Assembly: GCA_013140985.1 (NCBI GenBank)
Contig: JABFRU010000021.1
Location: 62,001 to 126,000 of the forward strand
Length of the DNA stretch: 64,000 bases
From: Chitinophagaceae bacterium
Lineage (GTDB): Bacteria > Bacteroidota > Bacteroidia > Chitinophagales > Chitinophagaceae
Direction: 5' to 3'
Part shown: positions 1 to 7,902 of the stretch, in pieces
How positions within the stretch are numbered: position 1 is the stretch's first letter
Layout: each line of letters begins with the position of its first letter
Program-made: the position numbers and the translations under genes
The notes under the pieces: model-generated
What the model was told of the DNA's origin: nothing
The model's input: the letters and a program-made list of their open reading frames with translations, nothing else
Database searches by the model: none

Positions 1-46
1 GGTGTGGAATTTTTATAAAACAGCTTCTTATTCTCAAACAAATGTT

Positions 47-580
47 ATGACTGATATTGCTTCGGCGGTGAATGAGAACCGCAAAGCCGGAATACGGCAA
101 AAGAAACATAGTCTTAAAATAGATATGACGCCGATGGTTGATCTTGGTTTTTTGCTGATCAGTTTTTTTGTGATCACAACAGAAATGAGCAGGCCAAGGG
201 CAATGAAGCTTTTTATGCCGCATGATGGAAAGCCAACGCCATCAAAAGAATCAACAACGATCACTATTCTTACCGGCGCTGATGATAAACTGTTTTATTA
301 TTACGGCGAAGAAAAAAATGCCGGCACTAAAAACCCTATTATACAAACTTCATGGGATGAAGAAACAGGTATTGGAAAAGTTCTCAGTGATAAACAAGCA
401 GGACTTGATCAAACAAAAGCCGGAAGGGATGAAATGGTAGTGATCATTAAGCCAGGTAAGCGATCGAACTATAAAAACATGGTGGATATATTGGATGAAA
501 TGCTCATTCATCGGATAACCCGGTATGCGATCGTGGACCCGGGAGCTATTGACGCGGCCTTCCTGGAAAAAGCCGAGTGA
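47..580 (+). CDS. exbD: ExbD/TolR-type biopolymer transport protein
   Basis: Inner membrane proton-channel partner of ExbB that energises TonB-dependent outer membrane transport. From the ATG at 47 the protein has 177 residues: a basic N-terminus, one membrane segment at about residues 29-45, then a periplasmic domain. The segment begins with the family signature IDMTPMVDLGFLL, and Asp32 is in the position of the proton-carrying Asp of ExbD. The track opens the frame at a GTG at base 2, but the ATG at 47 gives a normal cytoplasmic leader. The window edge hides upstream genes, where exbB and a first exbD copy would be expected. Family confident; which TonB system it serves is unknown. Confidence 0.85.
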   Translation: MTDIASAVNENRKAGIRQKKHSLKIDMTPMVDLGFLLISFFVITTEMSRPRAMKLFMPHDGKPTPSKESTTITILTGADDKLFYYYGEEKNAGTKNPIIQTSWDEETGIGKVLSDKQAGLDQTKAGRDEMVVIIKPGKRSNYKNMVDILDEMLIHRITRYAIVDPGAIDAAFLEKAE

Positions 581-610
581 TCCTTTTTTATCTTCAACAA
601 ATTTTTTTAT

Positions 611-656
611 AAGCCTTTTTTCAGGCAAATAGCTGAAAAAGAAGGCTTTTGTTTTT
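611..656 (+). terminator. Rho-independent terminator after exbD
   Basis: AAGCCTT pairs with AAGGCTT, extended inward by TTTTCAG/CTGAAAA, followed by TTTTGTTTTT. It ends the exbD transcript. Confidence 0.75.
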
Positions 657-694
657 GAGCTGAGTCCCAAGTCCCCGAGTTACTGTAAAAAATA

Positions 695-719
695 TGGTAC
701 TTTGTGTTGCATAGTACCA
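695..719. promoter_or_regulatory. Palindromic operator, probably for the adjacent PadR
   Basis: Near-perfect inverted repeat TGGTACT-N11-AGTACCA. Symmetry extends inward at a TG/CA pair (TGGTACTnTG-N5-CAnAGTACCA). It covers the TTG (707-709) that lies 20 nt before the TATCTTTG -7 element, so a bound repressor would block the promoter. Assignment to PadR is inference from position and symmetry. Confidence 0.6.
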
Positions 720-737
720 AACATCACCCTATCTTTG
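707..737 (+). promoter_or_regulatory. Bacteroidota-type promoter of padR-pspC
   Basis: TTG at 707-709, a 20-nt spacer, then TATCTTTG at 730-737. This matches the Bacteroidota consensus TTG-N19/20-TAnnTTTG. The padR ATG follows 26 nt downstream. Confidence 0.65.
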
Positions 738-763
738 TTCCATAATTGATAAATTGAAAGGAA

Positions 764-1114
764 ATGAATATTGAAAATACACAGAGCCAGATGCGGAAGG
801 GGATATTGGAGTTTTGCATTCTTTCCATCATTCGTCGTGGCGAAGCCTACCCGAGTGATATCGTTGAAGAAATGAAAGCGGCCAATCTCCAGATACTGGA
901 AGGCACTTTATATCCCCTGCTTACCCGTTTGAAAAATGCAGAGATGCTTACATACCGGTGGGTAGAAAGTAATTCCGGTCCGCCGAGAAAATATTTCTCT
1001 CTGACAGAAAAGGGCCTGAGTTTTTATAAAGAGCTTGAACAAACCTGGAATGAACTTTCTAACGGAGTGAATGCACTTACCAGTAAAAAAGCAGATGAAC
1101 CATTGAATAATTAA
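764..1114 (+). CDS. PadR family transcriptional repressor
   Basis: Small winged-helix regulator of 116 residues, the usual length for short PadR proteins that lack a long C-terminal dimerisation domain. The recognition region contains EGTLYPLLTRLKN and the wing contains GPPRKYFSLTEKG, both hallmarks of the family. It lies 30 bp upstream of a PspC-domain gene, a pairing common in Bacteroidota, and the two are probably cotranscribed. A palindrome overlapping its promoter suggests autoregulation. The ligand is unknown; other PadR proteins respond to phenolics, drugs or envelope stress. Confidence 0.9.
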   Translation: MNIENTQSQMRKGILEFCILSIIRRGEAYPSDIVEEMKAANLQILEGTLYPLLTRLKNAEMLTYRWVESNSGPPRKYFSLTEKGLSFYKELEQTWNELSNGVNALTSKKADEPLNN

Positions 1115-1144
1115 TCAACCAGTTTCAACCAAATAATTACAACG

Positions 1145-3313
1145 ATGAAAAAGATCATTAATATAAACTTAAGCGGCAGGGTGATACCGATAGAAGATTC
1201 GGCATACGAAAAGCTGCAGGCTTATATAGAAAGCTTACGCCGCTATTTTTCCAACGAAGAAAGTCGTGAGGAAATCATCAACGATATTGAAAGCCGTATT
1301 GCAGAATTGTTGCATGAGAAAATTCGCAAAGGTACATCAGCTGCAACGGATGCTGATGTGGATGAGATCATCGCCTCCATGGGTACCATTGAAGATTTTG
1401 AAGCAGCAGAAAAAGAAAATATCGCATCATCGGCAACAAGTTCTTCAACATCCGGACAAAGCCAGCAACAGCAATATACTTACTCCGAAAAAAAATCAAA
1501 AGGCAGGTTATACCGGGATTCCAATGATAAATTCATTGGCGGCGTATGCAGCGGCATTGCAAACTACCTGAACCTTGATACATCTATTGTAAGAATATTA
1601 TTTGCCATAATAACTTTTGGCGGATTCGGGCTCGGTATTCTTGCTTATATCATTTTATGGATAGTGTTGCCGCCAAAAGACCTGGAGGGTTCATATAGAA
1701 AAAGATTATACCGCAATCCTGACAACAGGATCATAGGAGGTGTGGCAGGTGGTCTTGCTGCTTATTTTGGCAGAAACGCAAACACTATCCGGCTGATATT
1801 TGCCGCACCGATCCTGTTGAGCATAATTATCCGAATCATTAACAGGATGTCATGGGACAATGATTTCGATCTCGCATTTAATATTGGTTTTGGTTCATTG
1901 ACAGGTGTATTTGTTTTAACCTATATCATATTATGGATCGTATTGCCCGAAGCAAACAGTGATTATGAGAAAATGGAAATGCGGGGAGAAAAGGTTGATG
2001 TAAACCGTATCCGCCAGAATGTAAAAGAGGGAATGAGTAATATGAAAGAACGAATAAAAGAATGGGGAGAAGAAGTAAAAACATCAGCAGAAAATATTGG
2101 CGCAAAAGGAAAAGAAATGGCAGGGGAGTTCAGGGAAAATACCCGTCGGAGGAGTAGTGGAATCGGGCATGCGATCGGTGTTATTTTCAAAGCATTCTTT
2201 TTATTTATTGCAGGCACCATTGCATTCTCATTGTTTGTTGCTTTGATGGCATTGCTGTTTAGCGGAGCGGCCTGGTGGCCGGTCAATAATTTTTTATGGA
2301 CCAGTAAATGGCAGCAGGTATTTGCATGGGGTACATTGATCTTTTTCCTGGCAGTTCCGTTGATAGGGTTTATAGTGTGGGTGATCAGGCGAATTATACG
2401 AACAAAATCGAGAAGTAATTATCTGGGCTGGACATTTGCCGGCTTATGGTTGATAGGATGGGTATGTGCTATATTGTTTGCATCAAGCATCAGTAAAGAT
2501 TTCAGATACAGGAAACAGGATGCCACAGAGATCTCTGTGAGTCAACCAGCGAATGGTAAAATGATCGTTGCTGTTTCAGAACCAGTATTGGAGAATACAG
2601 ATAATTTATGGTGGATGGATGACGAATGCAGGGGATGGAGTCTTTCTTCAGATACATTGCGGCTCTCTACAATTCACTTTGATGAACCAACAAAAAGTAA
2701 AGACAACCTGTACCATGTTATAATAAAAAGATATGGTTATGGCAAAACAGCTGATGATGCGATGGGCAGGGCCCGGAATATTCAATATACTGTTACATCA
2801 AAGGACAGCATACTTGACCTTGGAAGCGGTTATGCCATAAGCAGGGATAAAAAATTCCGTTTTCAGCAGGTACATATAGAAATACAGGTGCCCGTTGGTA
2901 AAAAGATCCGCTTTGATGAAACGGTGAAAGAAAAACTAAGCTCAGTCATTTTTAAGATCAGGAAAACCTATCGCAAGAACAGGGGTATGGATATAGAGAT
3001 CAATGATGACGATGACAGATTCCGTTTTTCTACAGGCGTTGATTACACCATGGGCGCCGATGGAAGATTGACAGGACCGGAAGGTGTTGTTATCCCTAAA
3101 AACGATAACGATTATCGTTATGAGCAAAACAATGACAGCATTGACTTGAAAAATGAGATCGAAAGAAGGGAAAAAGAATTAAAAGAGCTGAAGGAAAAAC
3201 AAAACAAACAGCAACCCGTGCCCGCTACCGGGATCAAAAAAATAAAGAGCATGAATAAAAAAGAAGATGTGGCGGCGGGCCCGACCTCTTTTTCTTTAAT
3301 ACAATATTTTTGA
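1145..3313 (+). CDS. Double PspC-domain membrane protein
   Basis: 722 residues. An N-terminal soluble region (1-95, INLSGR through DIESRIAELL) of the type found in Bacteroidota PspC proteins precedes a Ser/Gln-rich linker. Two PspC domains follow at about 121-178 and 187-269, each with RLYR...GGV and ending in YIILWIVLP. After a charged helical stretch (275-335) there are three more membrane segments near 345-375, 392-415 and 427-450. The C-terminal part is soluble and presumably extracytoplasmic, ending in a coiled, Lys/Glu-rich tail (about 675-700). PspC domains act in phage-shock/envelope-stress responses; here it is probably the effector controlled by the preceding PadR. Confidence 0.85.
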   Translation: MKKIININLSGRVIPIEDSAYEKLQAYIESLRRYFSNEESREEIINDIESRIAELLHEKIRKGTSAATDADVDEIIASMGTIEDFEAAEKENIASSATSSSTSGQSQQQQYTYSEKKSKGRLYRDSNDKFIGGVCSGIANYLNLDTSIVRILFAIITFGGFGLGILAYIILWIVLPPKDLEGSYRKRLYRNPDNRIIGGVAGGLAAYFGRNANTIRLIFAAPILLSIIIRIINRMSWDNDFDLAFNIGFGSLTGVFVLTYIILWIVLPEANSDYEKMEMRGEKVDVNRIRQNVKEGMSNMKERIKEWGEEVKTSAENIGAKGKEMAGEFRENTRRRSSGIGHAIGVIFKAFFLFIAGTIAFSLFVALMALLFSGAAWWPVNNFLWTSKWQQVFAWGTLIFFLAVPLIGFIVWVIRRIIRTKSRSNYLGWTFAGLWLIGWVCAILFASSISKDFRYRKQDATEISVSQPANGKMIVAVSEPVLENTDNLWWMDDECRGWSLSSDTLRLSTIHFDEPTKSKDNLYHVIIKRYGYGKTADDAMGRARNIQYTVTSKDSILDLGSGYAISRDKKFRFQQVHIEIQVPVGKKIRFDETVKEKLSSVIFKIRKTYRKNRGMDIEINDDDDRFRFSTGVDYTMGADGRLTGPEGVVIPKNDNDYRYEQNNDSIDLKNEIERREKELKELKEKQNKQQPVPATGIKKIKSMNKKEDVAAGPTSFSLIQYF

Positions 3314-3351
3314 TCAACTAGGTTGAATTCCGCAATAGCGGAAGGTTGAAA

Positions 3352-3380
3352 AGAAAAGCTCTGTGATCAGGGCTTTTCTA
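3352..3380 (+). terminator. Hairpin after the PspC gene
   Basis: AGAAAAGC and GCTTTTCT form the stem, with TCTGTGATCAGG between. The T-run is contained in the right arm. A second hairpin, TTCCGC-AATA-GCGGAA, lies just before it at 3328-3343. It lies between converging genes. Confidence 0.55.
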
Positions 3381-3387
3381 ATTTATG

Positions 3388-5178
3388 TCAACGGCATTTT
3401 TGTTCACTTAGCAACGCCGTTGCTTCCGGGTATCCCAACTGTTCTGCTTTCAGAAGATCATAACAATAATCGCCTTCGTTCAGCAGTATTTTTATCACAG
3501 CTCTTATATGATAGGCGTGGCCATTCTTTGGATCTATTTGTATCGCTTTATTGCAATCCGCCAGCGCAGCCTCAAGGTTATCTCTTTTCTCAATTGTTTT
3601 TTTCATTACCGGCAGATCAAACCGGACATTAATGTTTTTATCCCGGATACCTATATATGAACCGATCATACGGGTCTTGTAGGCAAGATTCATTTTGACC
3701 AATGCCCGGTTGATATAAGCAGGAACATAAGATGGATTTGCCTGGATGGCTTTATTAAAATAACTCAATGCATTTCCATTATCATTATCAGCAAGCGCAA
3801 CGATGCCGCAGGTAATATAAACGGTTTCTTTTTCTGGCATTTCTGCCGGCATCATTTTAAAGGCGGTCTCCGCATCCTGTTTCGCTCCTTTTACATCATC
3901 CATGTTTATTCTTGTTTCTGCACGGCTGGAATATGTAAAGACGATCATGGATGTTATATAATCTTTTTGCATCGCCGGTGTTTGATCCGCATAGTCGGTT
4001 GCGCCATCTCTTAATTCTCTGTCAAGGTTACCTGTAAGAAGCAGTGAAGCGGTGTAGTCATCATAGGCTTCTTTATATTTTCCCATTGCCAGGTGGGTAT
4101 TTCCCCTAAAATCAGTCATCATAGAATGACCGGGATATTTTTTTAATCCCTCTGTGTACCAATACGCCGATCGTTCAAACTGCTTTTTATTGTACTCGGC
4201 GATACCCCGTTGATAATAATAGCCTGCAAAATTTGTATCACAGTGGTTCTTTATTTTTTCTTCCATTTCTCTTTGCCAGGCTTTTGTTTCTTCATCTTCA
4301 GTATTGGCGGGCAGCTTTGCCTTCATTGTTTTTAAACAGGCGCAGCTTCCTTCCATATCTTCTTGCCGGTAAGCGGCAACGGATTTATAATAATGCGCTT
4401 CGAAGTTTTTATCATCCAACCGTATCGCTTTATTGTATTGATCATAGGCCTTGACCGGATCATTTAAATGCAAATAAACATTGCCAATGAAAGCCGGGTA
4501 GCTGCTGTTCAGCGTATCGGTTGCTGCTGCCTTGTTGAAATCATACAATGCTTTTTCCCATTGTTCATCATTTGCATAATAGATACCACGAAGATGCCAG
4601 GCAGATGCGATGGTAGAATCGAGCCGGATAACGGTTGACATATCATTGGCGCCTTCCTCATATCTTTCTATGGAATAATATAATCGTCCCCGGTAATAAT
4701 AGGCGATCGGATCTTCTTTTTTTATCCGAATCGCATTGTTATAATCCTGTAAAGCGAGGTCTTGTTTCTTTTCTTCGGCATGGATACGGCCCCGGGCAAC
4801 AAAAGCCTGGATATTGGCGCTGTCCAGCTTAAAAGCCTCATTGATAAATTTATGAGCAGCAATAATATTGTTTTGAGAAACCTTGATGACGGCGAGGTTG
4901 ATGTTACAAGAGGCACAGTTTTTATTTAACTGCAGCACCTGCATGTAATCTTTTTCTGCCTCCTGTATCTTTTCCCTTGAATAATAAATATCAGCTCTTC
5001 CTTTAAGCGCCTTATCATTCTTAGGGTTTTGCCTGATGATCTTATTATAAATATCCAGCGCCTCGGTCTTTTTACGGGCATCCATCAGGGAATCAGCTTT
5101 TTTCAGAAGGACGGCCTCGTTTTGTGCAAACAAACGACCAGAAAAGAATATCACAACAAAAAGAAACTTTATTTTCAT
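3388..5178 (-). CDS. Secreted tetratricopeptide-repeat protein
   Basis: 596 residues from the ATG at 5178; the ten upstream codons in the track lack signal-peptide character. MKIKFLFVVIFFSGRLFAQ is a signal peptide. The rest is made of repeated TPR units, recognisable by A-x-x-DY-KAI-x-x-NP patterns such as ALQDYNNAIRIKKEDPIAYY, spread over residues 20-580. A less repetitive stretch near 290-340 contains SCACLKTM. Such proteins scaffold periplasmic or outer membrane complexes; no catalytic motif is visible and the partner cannot be told from the context. It is divergent from gcvT. Confidence 0.8.
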   Translation of the reverse strand: MKIKFLFVVIFFSGRLFAQNEAVLLKKADSLMDARKKTEALDIYNKIIRQNPKNDKALKGRADIYYSREKIQEAEKDYMQVLQLNKNCASCNINLAVIKVSQNNIIAAHKFINEAFKLDSANIQAFVARGRIHAEEKKQDLALQDYNNAIRIKKEDPIAYYYRGRLYYSIERYEEGANDMSTVIRLDSTIASAWHLRGIYYANDEQWEKALYDFNKAAATDTLNSSYPAFIGNVYLHLNDPVKAYDQYNKAIRLDDKNFEAHYYKSVAAYRQEDMEGSCACLKTMKAKLPANTEDEETKAWQREMEEKIKNHCDTNFAGYYYQRGIAEYNKKQFERSAYWYTEGLKKYPGHSMMTDFRGNTHLAMGKYKEAYDDYTASLLLTGNLDRELRDGATDYADQTPAMQKDYITSMIVFTYSSRAETRINMDDVKGAKQDAETAFKMMPAEMPEKETVYITCGIVALADNDNGNALSYFNKAIQANPSYVPAYINRALVKMNLAYKTRMIGSYIGIRDKNINVRFDLPVMKKTIEKRDNLEAALADCNKAIQIDPKNGHAYHIRAVIKILLNEGDYCYDLLKAEQLGYPEATALLSEQKCR

Positions 5179-5230
5179 AGCAGGCGAAATTATCAATATC
5201 GGTGTCAAATGTTTAAAGCATGAATTGCTC

Positions 5231-5238
5231 TACATTTG
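5231..5238 (+). promoter_or_regulatory. -7 promoter element of gcvT
   Basis: TACATTTG matches TAnnTTTG, 20 nt before the gcvT ATG. No clear TTG is seen at the ideal -33 distance. Confidence 0.5.
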
Positions 5239-5257
5239 CGGAATATAAATTGATAGA

Positions 5258-6343
5258 ATGAAATTAACTCCTTTTACCGACAAACATATTGCCCTTGGCG
5301 CCAAGATGGTTCCTTTTGCTGGTTATAATATGCCCATTAGTTATACGGGCATCAATGATGAACATGCGGCGGTAAGAAAAAATGCCGGCGTATTTGATGT
5401 AAGTCATATGGGAGAATTTATTTTAAAAGGCCCTCATGCCCTTGATCTTATACAAGGAGTAACAAGTAATGATGCATCGAAATTAAAAACAGGACAAGCG
5501 CAATACAGTTGCCTGCCGAATAATGATGGCGGTATTGTTGACGACCTGCTGGTGTATTGTATCGAAGAGAATAATGTTTATATGCTGGTAGTAAATGCAT
5601 CAAATATTGAAAAAGACTGGAACTGGATAAAGCATCACAATAAGAAACATGCAGAGATGCATGACATATCGGATAAAACCTGTTTACTGGCGATACAAGG
5701 TCCGAACGCAACAAAGATCCTGCAGGCACTGACAGAAATGGATATTCTCAACCTGAAGTATTACACTTTTGTAAAAGGAAAATTTGCCGGGGTAGATAAT
5801 GTATTGATAAGTGCAACGGGTTATACCGGCGCTGGCGGAGTTGAAATTTATTTTGAAGATAAGGACGATGCTGCTGAGAAAATATGGAATGCCATTTTTG
5901 AAGCAGGTGCTTCGCAGGGAATAAAAGCAGTAGGCCTTGGCGCAAGAGATACCTTAAGATTGGAAATGGGCTATTGCTTGTATGGTAATGATATTGACGA
6001 CACCACTTCGCCATTGGAGGCCGGATTAGGATGGATAACTAAATTCACCAAAGATTTTACAGCCAAAGAAATTCTCTCCAATCAGAAATCAGAAGGAGTA
6101 GAAAGAAAGTTGGTGGGATTTGAAATGATAGAAAAAGGAATTCCCCGCCAGGGATATGAAATAAAAGATTATACGGGAGAGTTGATCGGGCATGTTACTT
6201 CCGGTACACAATCACCAAGTTTGGGTAAAGCTATTGGAATGGGATATGTACGAACCGCCTATGCTTCGATCGGCTCGGATATTTACATTAAAGTGCGGGA
6301 TAAATTATTGCAGGCAAAGGTGTCGAAGATACCTTTCGCATGA
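5258..6343 (+). CDS. gcvT: Aminomethyltransferase, glycine cleavage T protein
   Basis: Transfers the aminomethyl group of lipoylated GcvH to tetrahydrofolate, releasing ammonia and forming 5,10-methylene-THF. 361 residues, the normal length. Family motifs are visible from the start: [14 protein letters not shown], then FDVSHMGEF, and the folate-binding [16 protein letters not shown] near residue 190. The C-terminal barrel contains [20 protein letters not shown]. gcvH and gcvP are not in the window, so gcvT stands alone as in many Bacteroidota. Start supported by the TAnnTTTG element upstream. Confidence 0.95.
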   Translation: MKLTPFTDKHIALGAKMVPFAGYNMPISYTGINDEHAAVRKNAGVFDVSHMGEFILKGPHALDLIQGVTSNDASKLKTGQAQYSCLPNNDGGIVDDLLVYCIEENNVYMLVVNASNIEKDWNWIKHHNKKHAEMHDISDKTCLLAIQGPNATKILQALTEMDILNLKYYTFVKGKFAGVDNVLISATGYTGAGGVEIYFEDKDDAAEKIWNAIFEAGASQGIKAVGLGARDTLRLEMGYCLYGNDIDDTTSPLEAGLGWITKFTKDFTAKEILSNQKSEGVERKLVGFEMIEKGIPRQGYEIKDYTGELIGHVTSGTQSPSLGKAIGMGYVRTAYASIGSDIYIKVRDKLLQAKVSKIPFA

Positions 6344-6348
6344 TATTT

Positions 6349-6445
6349 GAGTGATGAGGCCAGAAGTCCGATATCTGAGGTCAGAAAGAATCTGCTGATT
6401 GAAGACCCTGTCCGACTTCCGAACCCAGACCTCTGAAATCAACCC
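6349..6445. repeat. Palindromic heptad array 1 (7-nt period)
   Basis: Left arm 6349-6390 reads as consecutive heptamers GAGTGAT, GAGGCCA, GAAGTCC, GATATCT, GAGGTCA, GAAAGAA. Right arm 6411-6445 reads TCCGACT, TCCGAAC, CCAGACC, TCTGAAA, TCAACCC. The right words are complementary in type (GGAAGTC/GACTTCC, GAGGTC/GACCTC). A 20-nt spacer separates the arms. It fills the gap between gcvT and the next same-strand gene, stopping 7 nt before its ATG. Confidence 0.75.
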
Positions 6446-6452
6446 CTGTTTT

Positions 6453-6929
6453 ATGCCAACTATTCATCTTACAACATTCATTGCGGCACCGCATCATGTG
6501 GTGTTCGATCTCAGCCGTCATATTGGTTTACACAAAGAGTCAATGGTAAAACATAAAGAAGAAGCGGTAGCCGGAACAAGGTTTGGATTAATTGAGAAAG
6601 ATGAAACGGTAACATGGAAAGCCCGCCATCTTTTTAAAACCCGTTTGCTGAGGGTAAAGATTTCAGAGATGAAAAAAAATGAAATGTTTACCGACGAACA
6701 ATTGCAGGGGGACTTTAAAGTAATGAAGCATGAACATTATTTCAAACCCTGCGATAATGGAACGATACTGATCGATCTTTTTCATTTTGAATCCCCATTT
6801 GGTATGCTGGGCAGGTGGTTCAACAGTCTTTATCTTACCAAATACATGAAACGCCTGCTGGAGCAACGCAATAAGACCATTAAAGAATTTGCCGAGAGTG
6901 AAAAGTGGAAGATGCTGTTAATAAAATAA
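6453..6929 (+). CDS. SRPBCC family (START-like) protein
   Basis: 158 residues from the ATG at 6453 (MPTIHLTTFIAAP). The track's earlier start at 6399 would translate the upstream repeat element and is rejected. The beginning IHLTTFIAAPHHVVFDLSR is typical of the SRPBCC helix-grip fold, and HFESPFGMLGRWFNSLYLTKYM near the C-terminus matches the family often labelled cell division inhibitor-like. These proteins bind hydrophobic ligands. Ligand and role here are unknown. Confidence 0.75.
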   Translation: MPTIHLTTFIAAPHHVVFDLSRHIGLHKESMVKHKEEAVAGTRFGLIEKDETVTWKARHLFKTRLLRVKISEMKKNEMFTDEQLQGDFKVMKHEHYFKPCDNGTILIDLFHFESPFGMLGRWFNSLYLTKYMKRLLEQRNKTIKEFAESEKWKMLLIK

Positions 6930-6958
6930 ACTCCTCCTTTCATTAATTCCCGTTCCTT

Positions 6959-6966
6959 TATTTTTG
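6959..6966 (+). promoter_or_regulatory. -7 promoter element of the comB-like gene
   Basis: TATTTTTG, an exact TAnnTTTG match, 11 nt before the ATG at 6978. A very short leader is implied. Confidence 0.5.
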
Positions 6967-6977
6967 TTGTTACTGAT

Positions 6978-7703
6978 ATGAGTAACAAACCAACGCTTCA
7001 TACATCTTTATCGCCGGCTTTATTGCATTTATATGATCTGAGCAGCAGTATTGTTGTGATTATAGATGTTTTCCGAGCCACTTCCACTATTGCGGCAGCA
7101 TTGCATAATGGTGCCAAATGTGTGATACCGGTTGATTCGGTTCCCAAAGCCATTGAGATCAGCAAAAGTATCGGAGGGATAGCAGCAGGCGAAAGAGACG
7201 GAATGATTGCCGAAGGATTGCAACATGGCAATTCACCGATCGAATATAACAGGGAATTTATTGAAGGAAAAACGTTAATACTCACCACTACTAACGGAAC
7301 AAGGTTACTGCAAATGGCGATGGATAATAATGCAGACACTATTATCTCAGGATCGTTTCCCAATCTCTCCGCTGTTTGTGATTTTTTAAAATCAGAAAAT
7401 AAAAATGTAGTGTTGGGTTGCGCCGGTTGGAAAGACCGTTTCAACCTGGAAGACACACTATTTGCCGGAGCTGTTATTAACCGGGTAAAAAAACAATTCA
7501 CTATCCATTGCGATAGCTCATTGATGGCAGAAGCGATGTATGATAAGAATAAAAAAGACCTGGTTGGTTTTGCTCCGAACCTTACACATTATCATCGGTT
7601 GGTTGAACGCTTCGGGCTGATAGAAGATATTAAATATTGCCTGACCCCTGATGTGGCCAATGTGCTGCCGGTGTATAATGACGGGAAGCTTGTTGTGAAA
7701 TAA
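6978..7703 (+). CDS. comB: 2-phosphosulfolactate phosphatase family (ComB)
   Basis: 241 residues, the family's usual length. ComB removes phosphate from 2-phosphosulfolactate, a step in coenzyme M synthesis in archaea. In bacteria the homologue probably acts in sulfolactate metabolism or on another substrate. Visible motifs are the N-terminal VVIIDVFRATSTIAAAL and GERDGMIAEGLQHGNSP, followed by LTTTNGTR and CAGWKDRFNLEDTLFAGA. These belong to the conserved active-site core. No other CoM-pathway gene is in the window, so the physiological substrate is open. Family assignment confident. Confidence 0.85.
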   Translation: MSNKPTLHTSLSPALLHLYDLSSSIVVIIDVFRATSTIAAALHNGAKCVIPVDSVPKAIEISKSIGGIAAGERDGMIAEGLQHGNSPIEYNREFIEGKTLILTTTNGTRLLQMAMDNNADTIISGSFPNLSAVCDFLKSENKNVVLGCAGWKDRFNLEDTLFAGAVINRVKKQFTIHCDSSLMAEAMYDKNKKDLVGFAPNLTHYHRLVERFGLIEDIKYCLTPDVANVLPVYNDGKLVVK

Positions 7704-7800
7704 AAAATCGTACAAGATACTTCATTTTCTTTTTATATTTCCTGATAAAATTTATTTTTTATTTATTCCGTTTTGCAAGGAAATCCGCTTCACATTCTTT

Positions 7801-7808
7801 TACATTTG
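7801..7808 (+). promoter_or_regulatory. Candidate -7 promoter element of the SNF2 gene
   Basis: TACATTTG, an exact TAnnTTTG match, 94 nt before the ATG. If used, the whole of repeat array 2 is transcribed as the 5' leader of the helicase mRNA. Confidence 0.45.
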
Positions 7809-7830
7809 CCGATTGCCCTTTTTTGAACAA

Positions 7831-7902
7831 ATGGGCAATACACAATAGGCAATGAGCAAAAAGAATCTTGCCAATTGTCCATTGCAAATTGCAAATTGAA
7901 CT
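7831..7902. repeat. Palindromic heptad array 2 (7-nt period)
   Basis: Left arm 7831-7865: ATGGGCA, ATACACA, ATAGGCA, ATGAGCA, AAAAGAA. Right arm 7868-7902: TTGCCAA, TTGTCCA, TTGCAAA, TTGCAAA, TTGAACT. Words are complementary around TTGCC/GGCAA. The arms are almost adjacent, so a long hairpin is possible. An extra ATTGCCC at 7812-7818 pairs with GGGCAAT at 7833-7839. The right arm touches the ATG of the SNF2 gene. Confidence 0.8.

Noticed and set aside
2-46. GTG start extending exbD to base 2
   Set aside because: The ATG at 47 gives the normal ExbD N-terminus; the 15 extra residues have no family resemblance.
6399-6452. Upstream Met of the SRPBCC gene
   Set aside because: The extension translates array 1 and is not SRPBCC-like.
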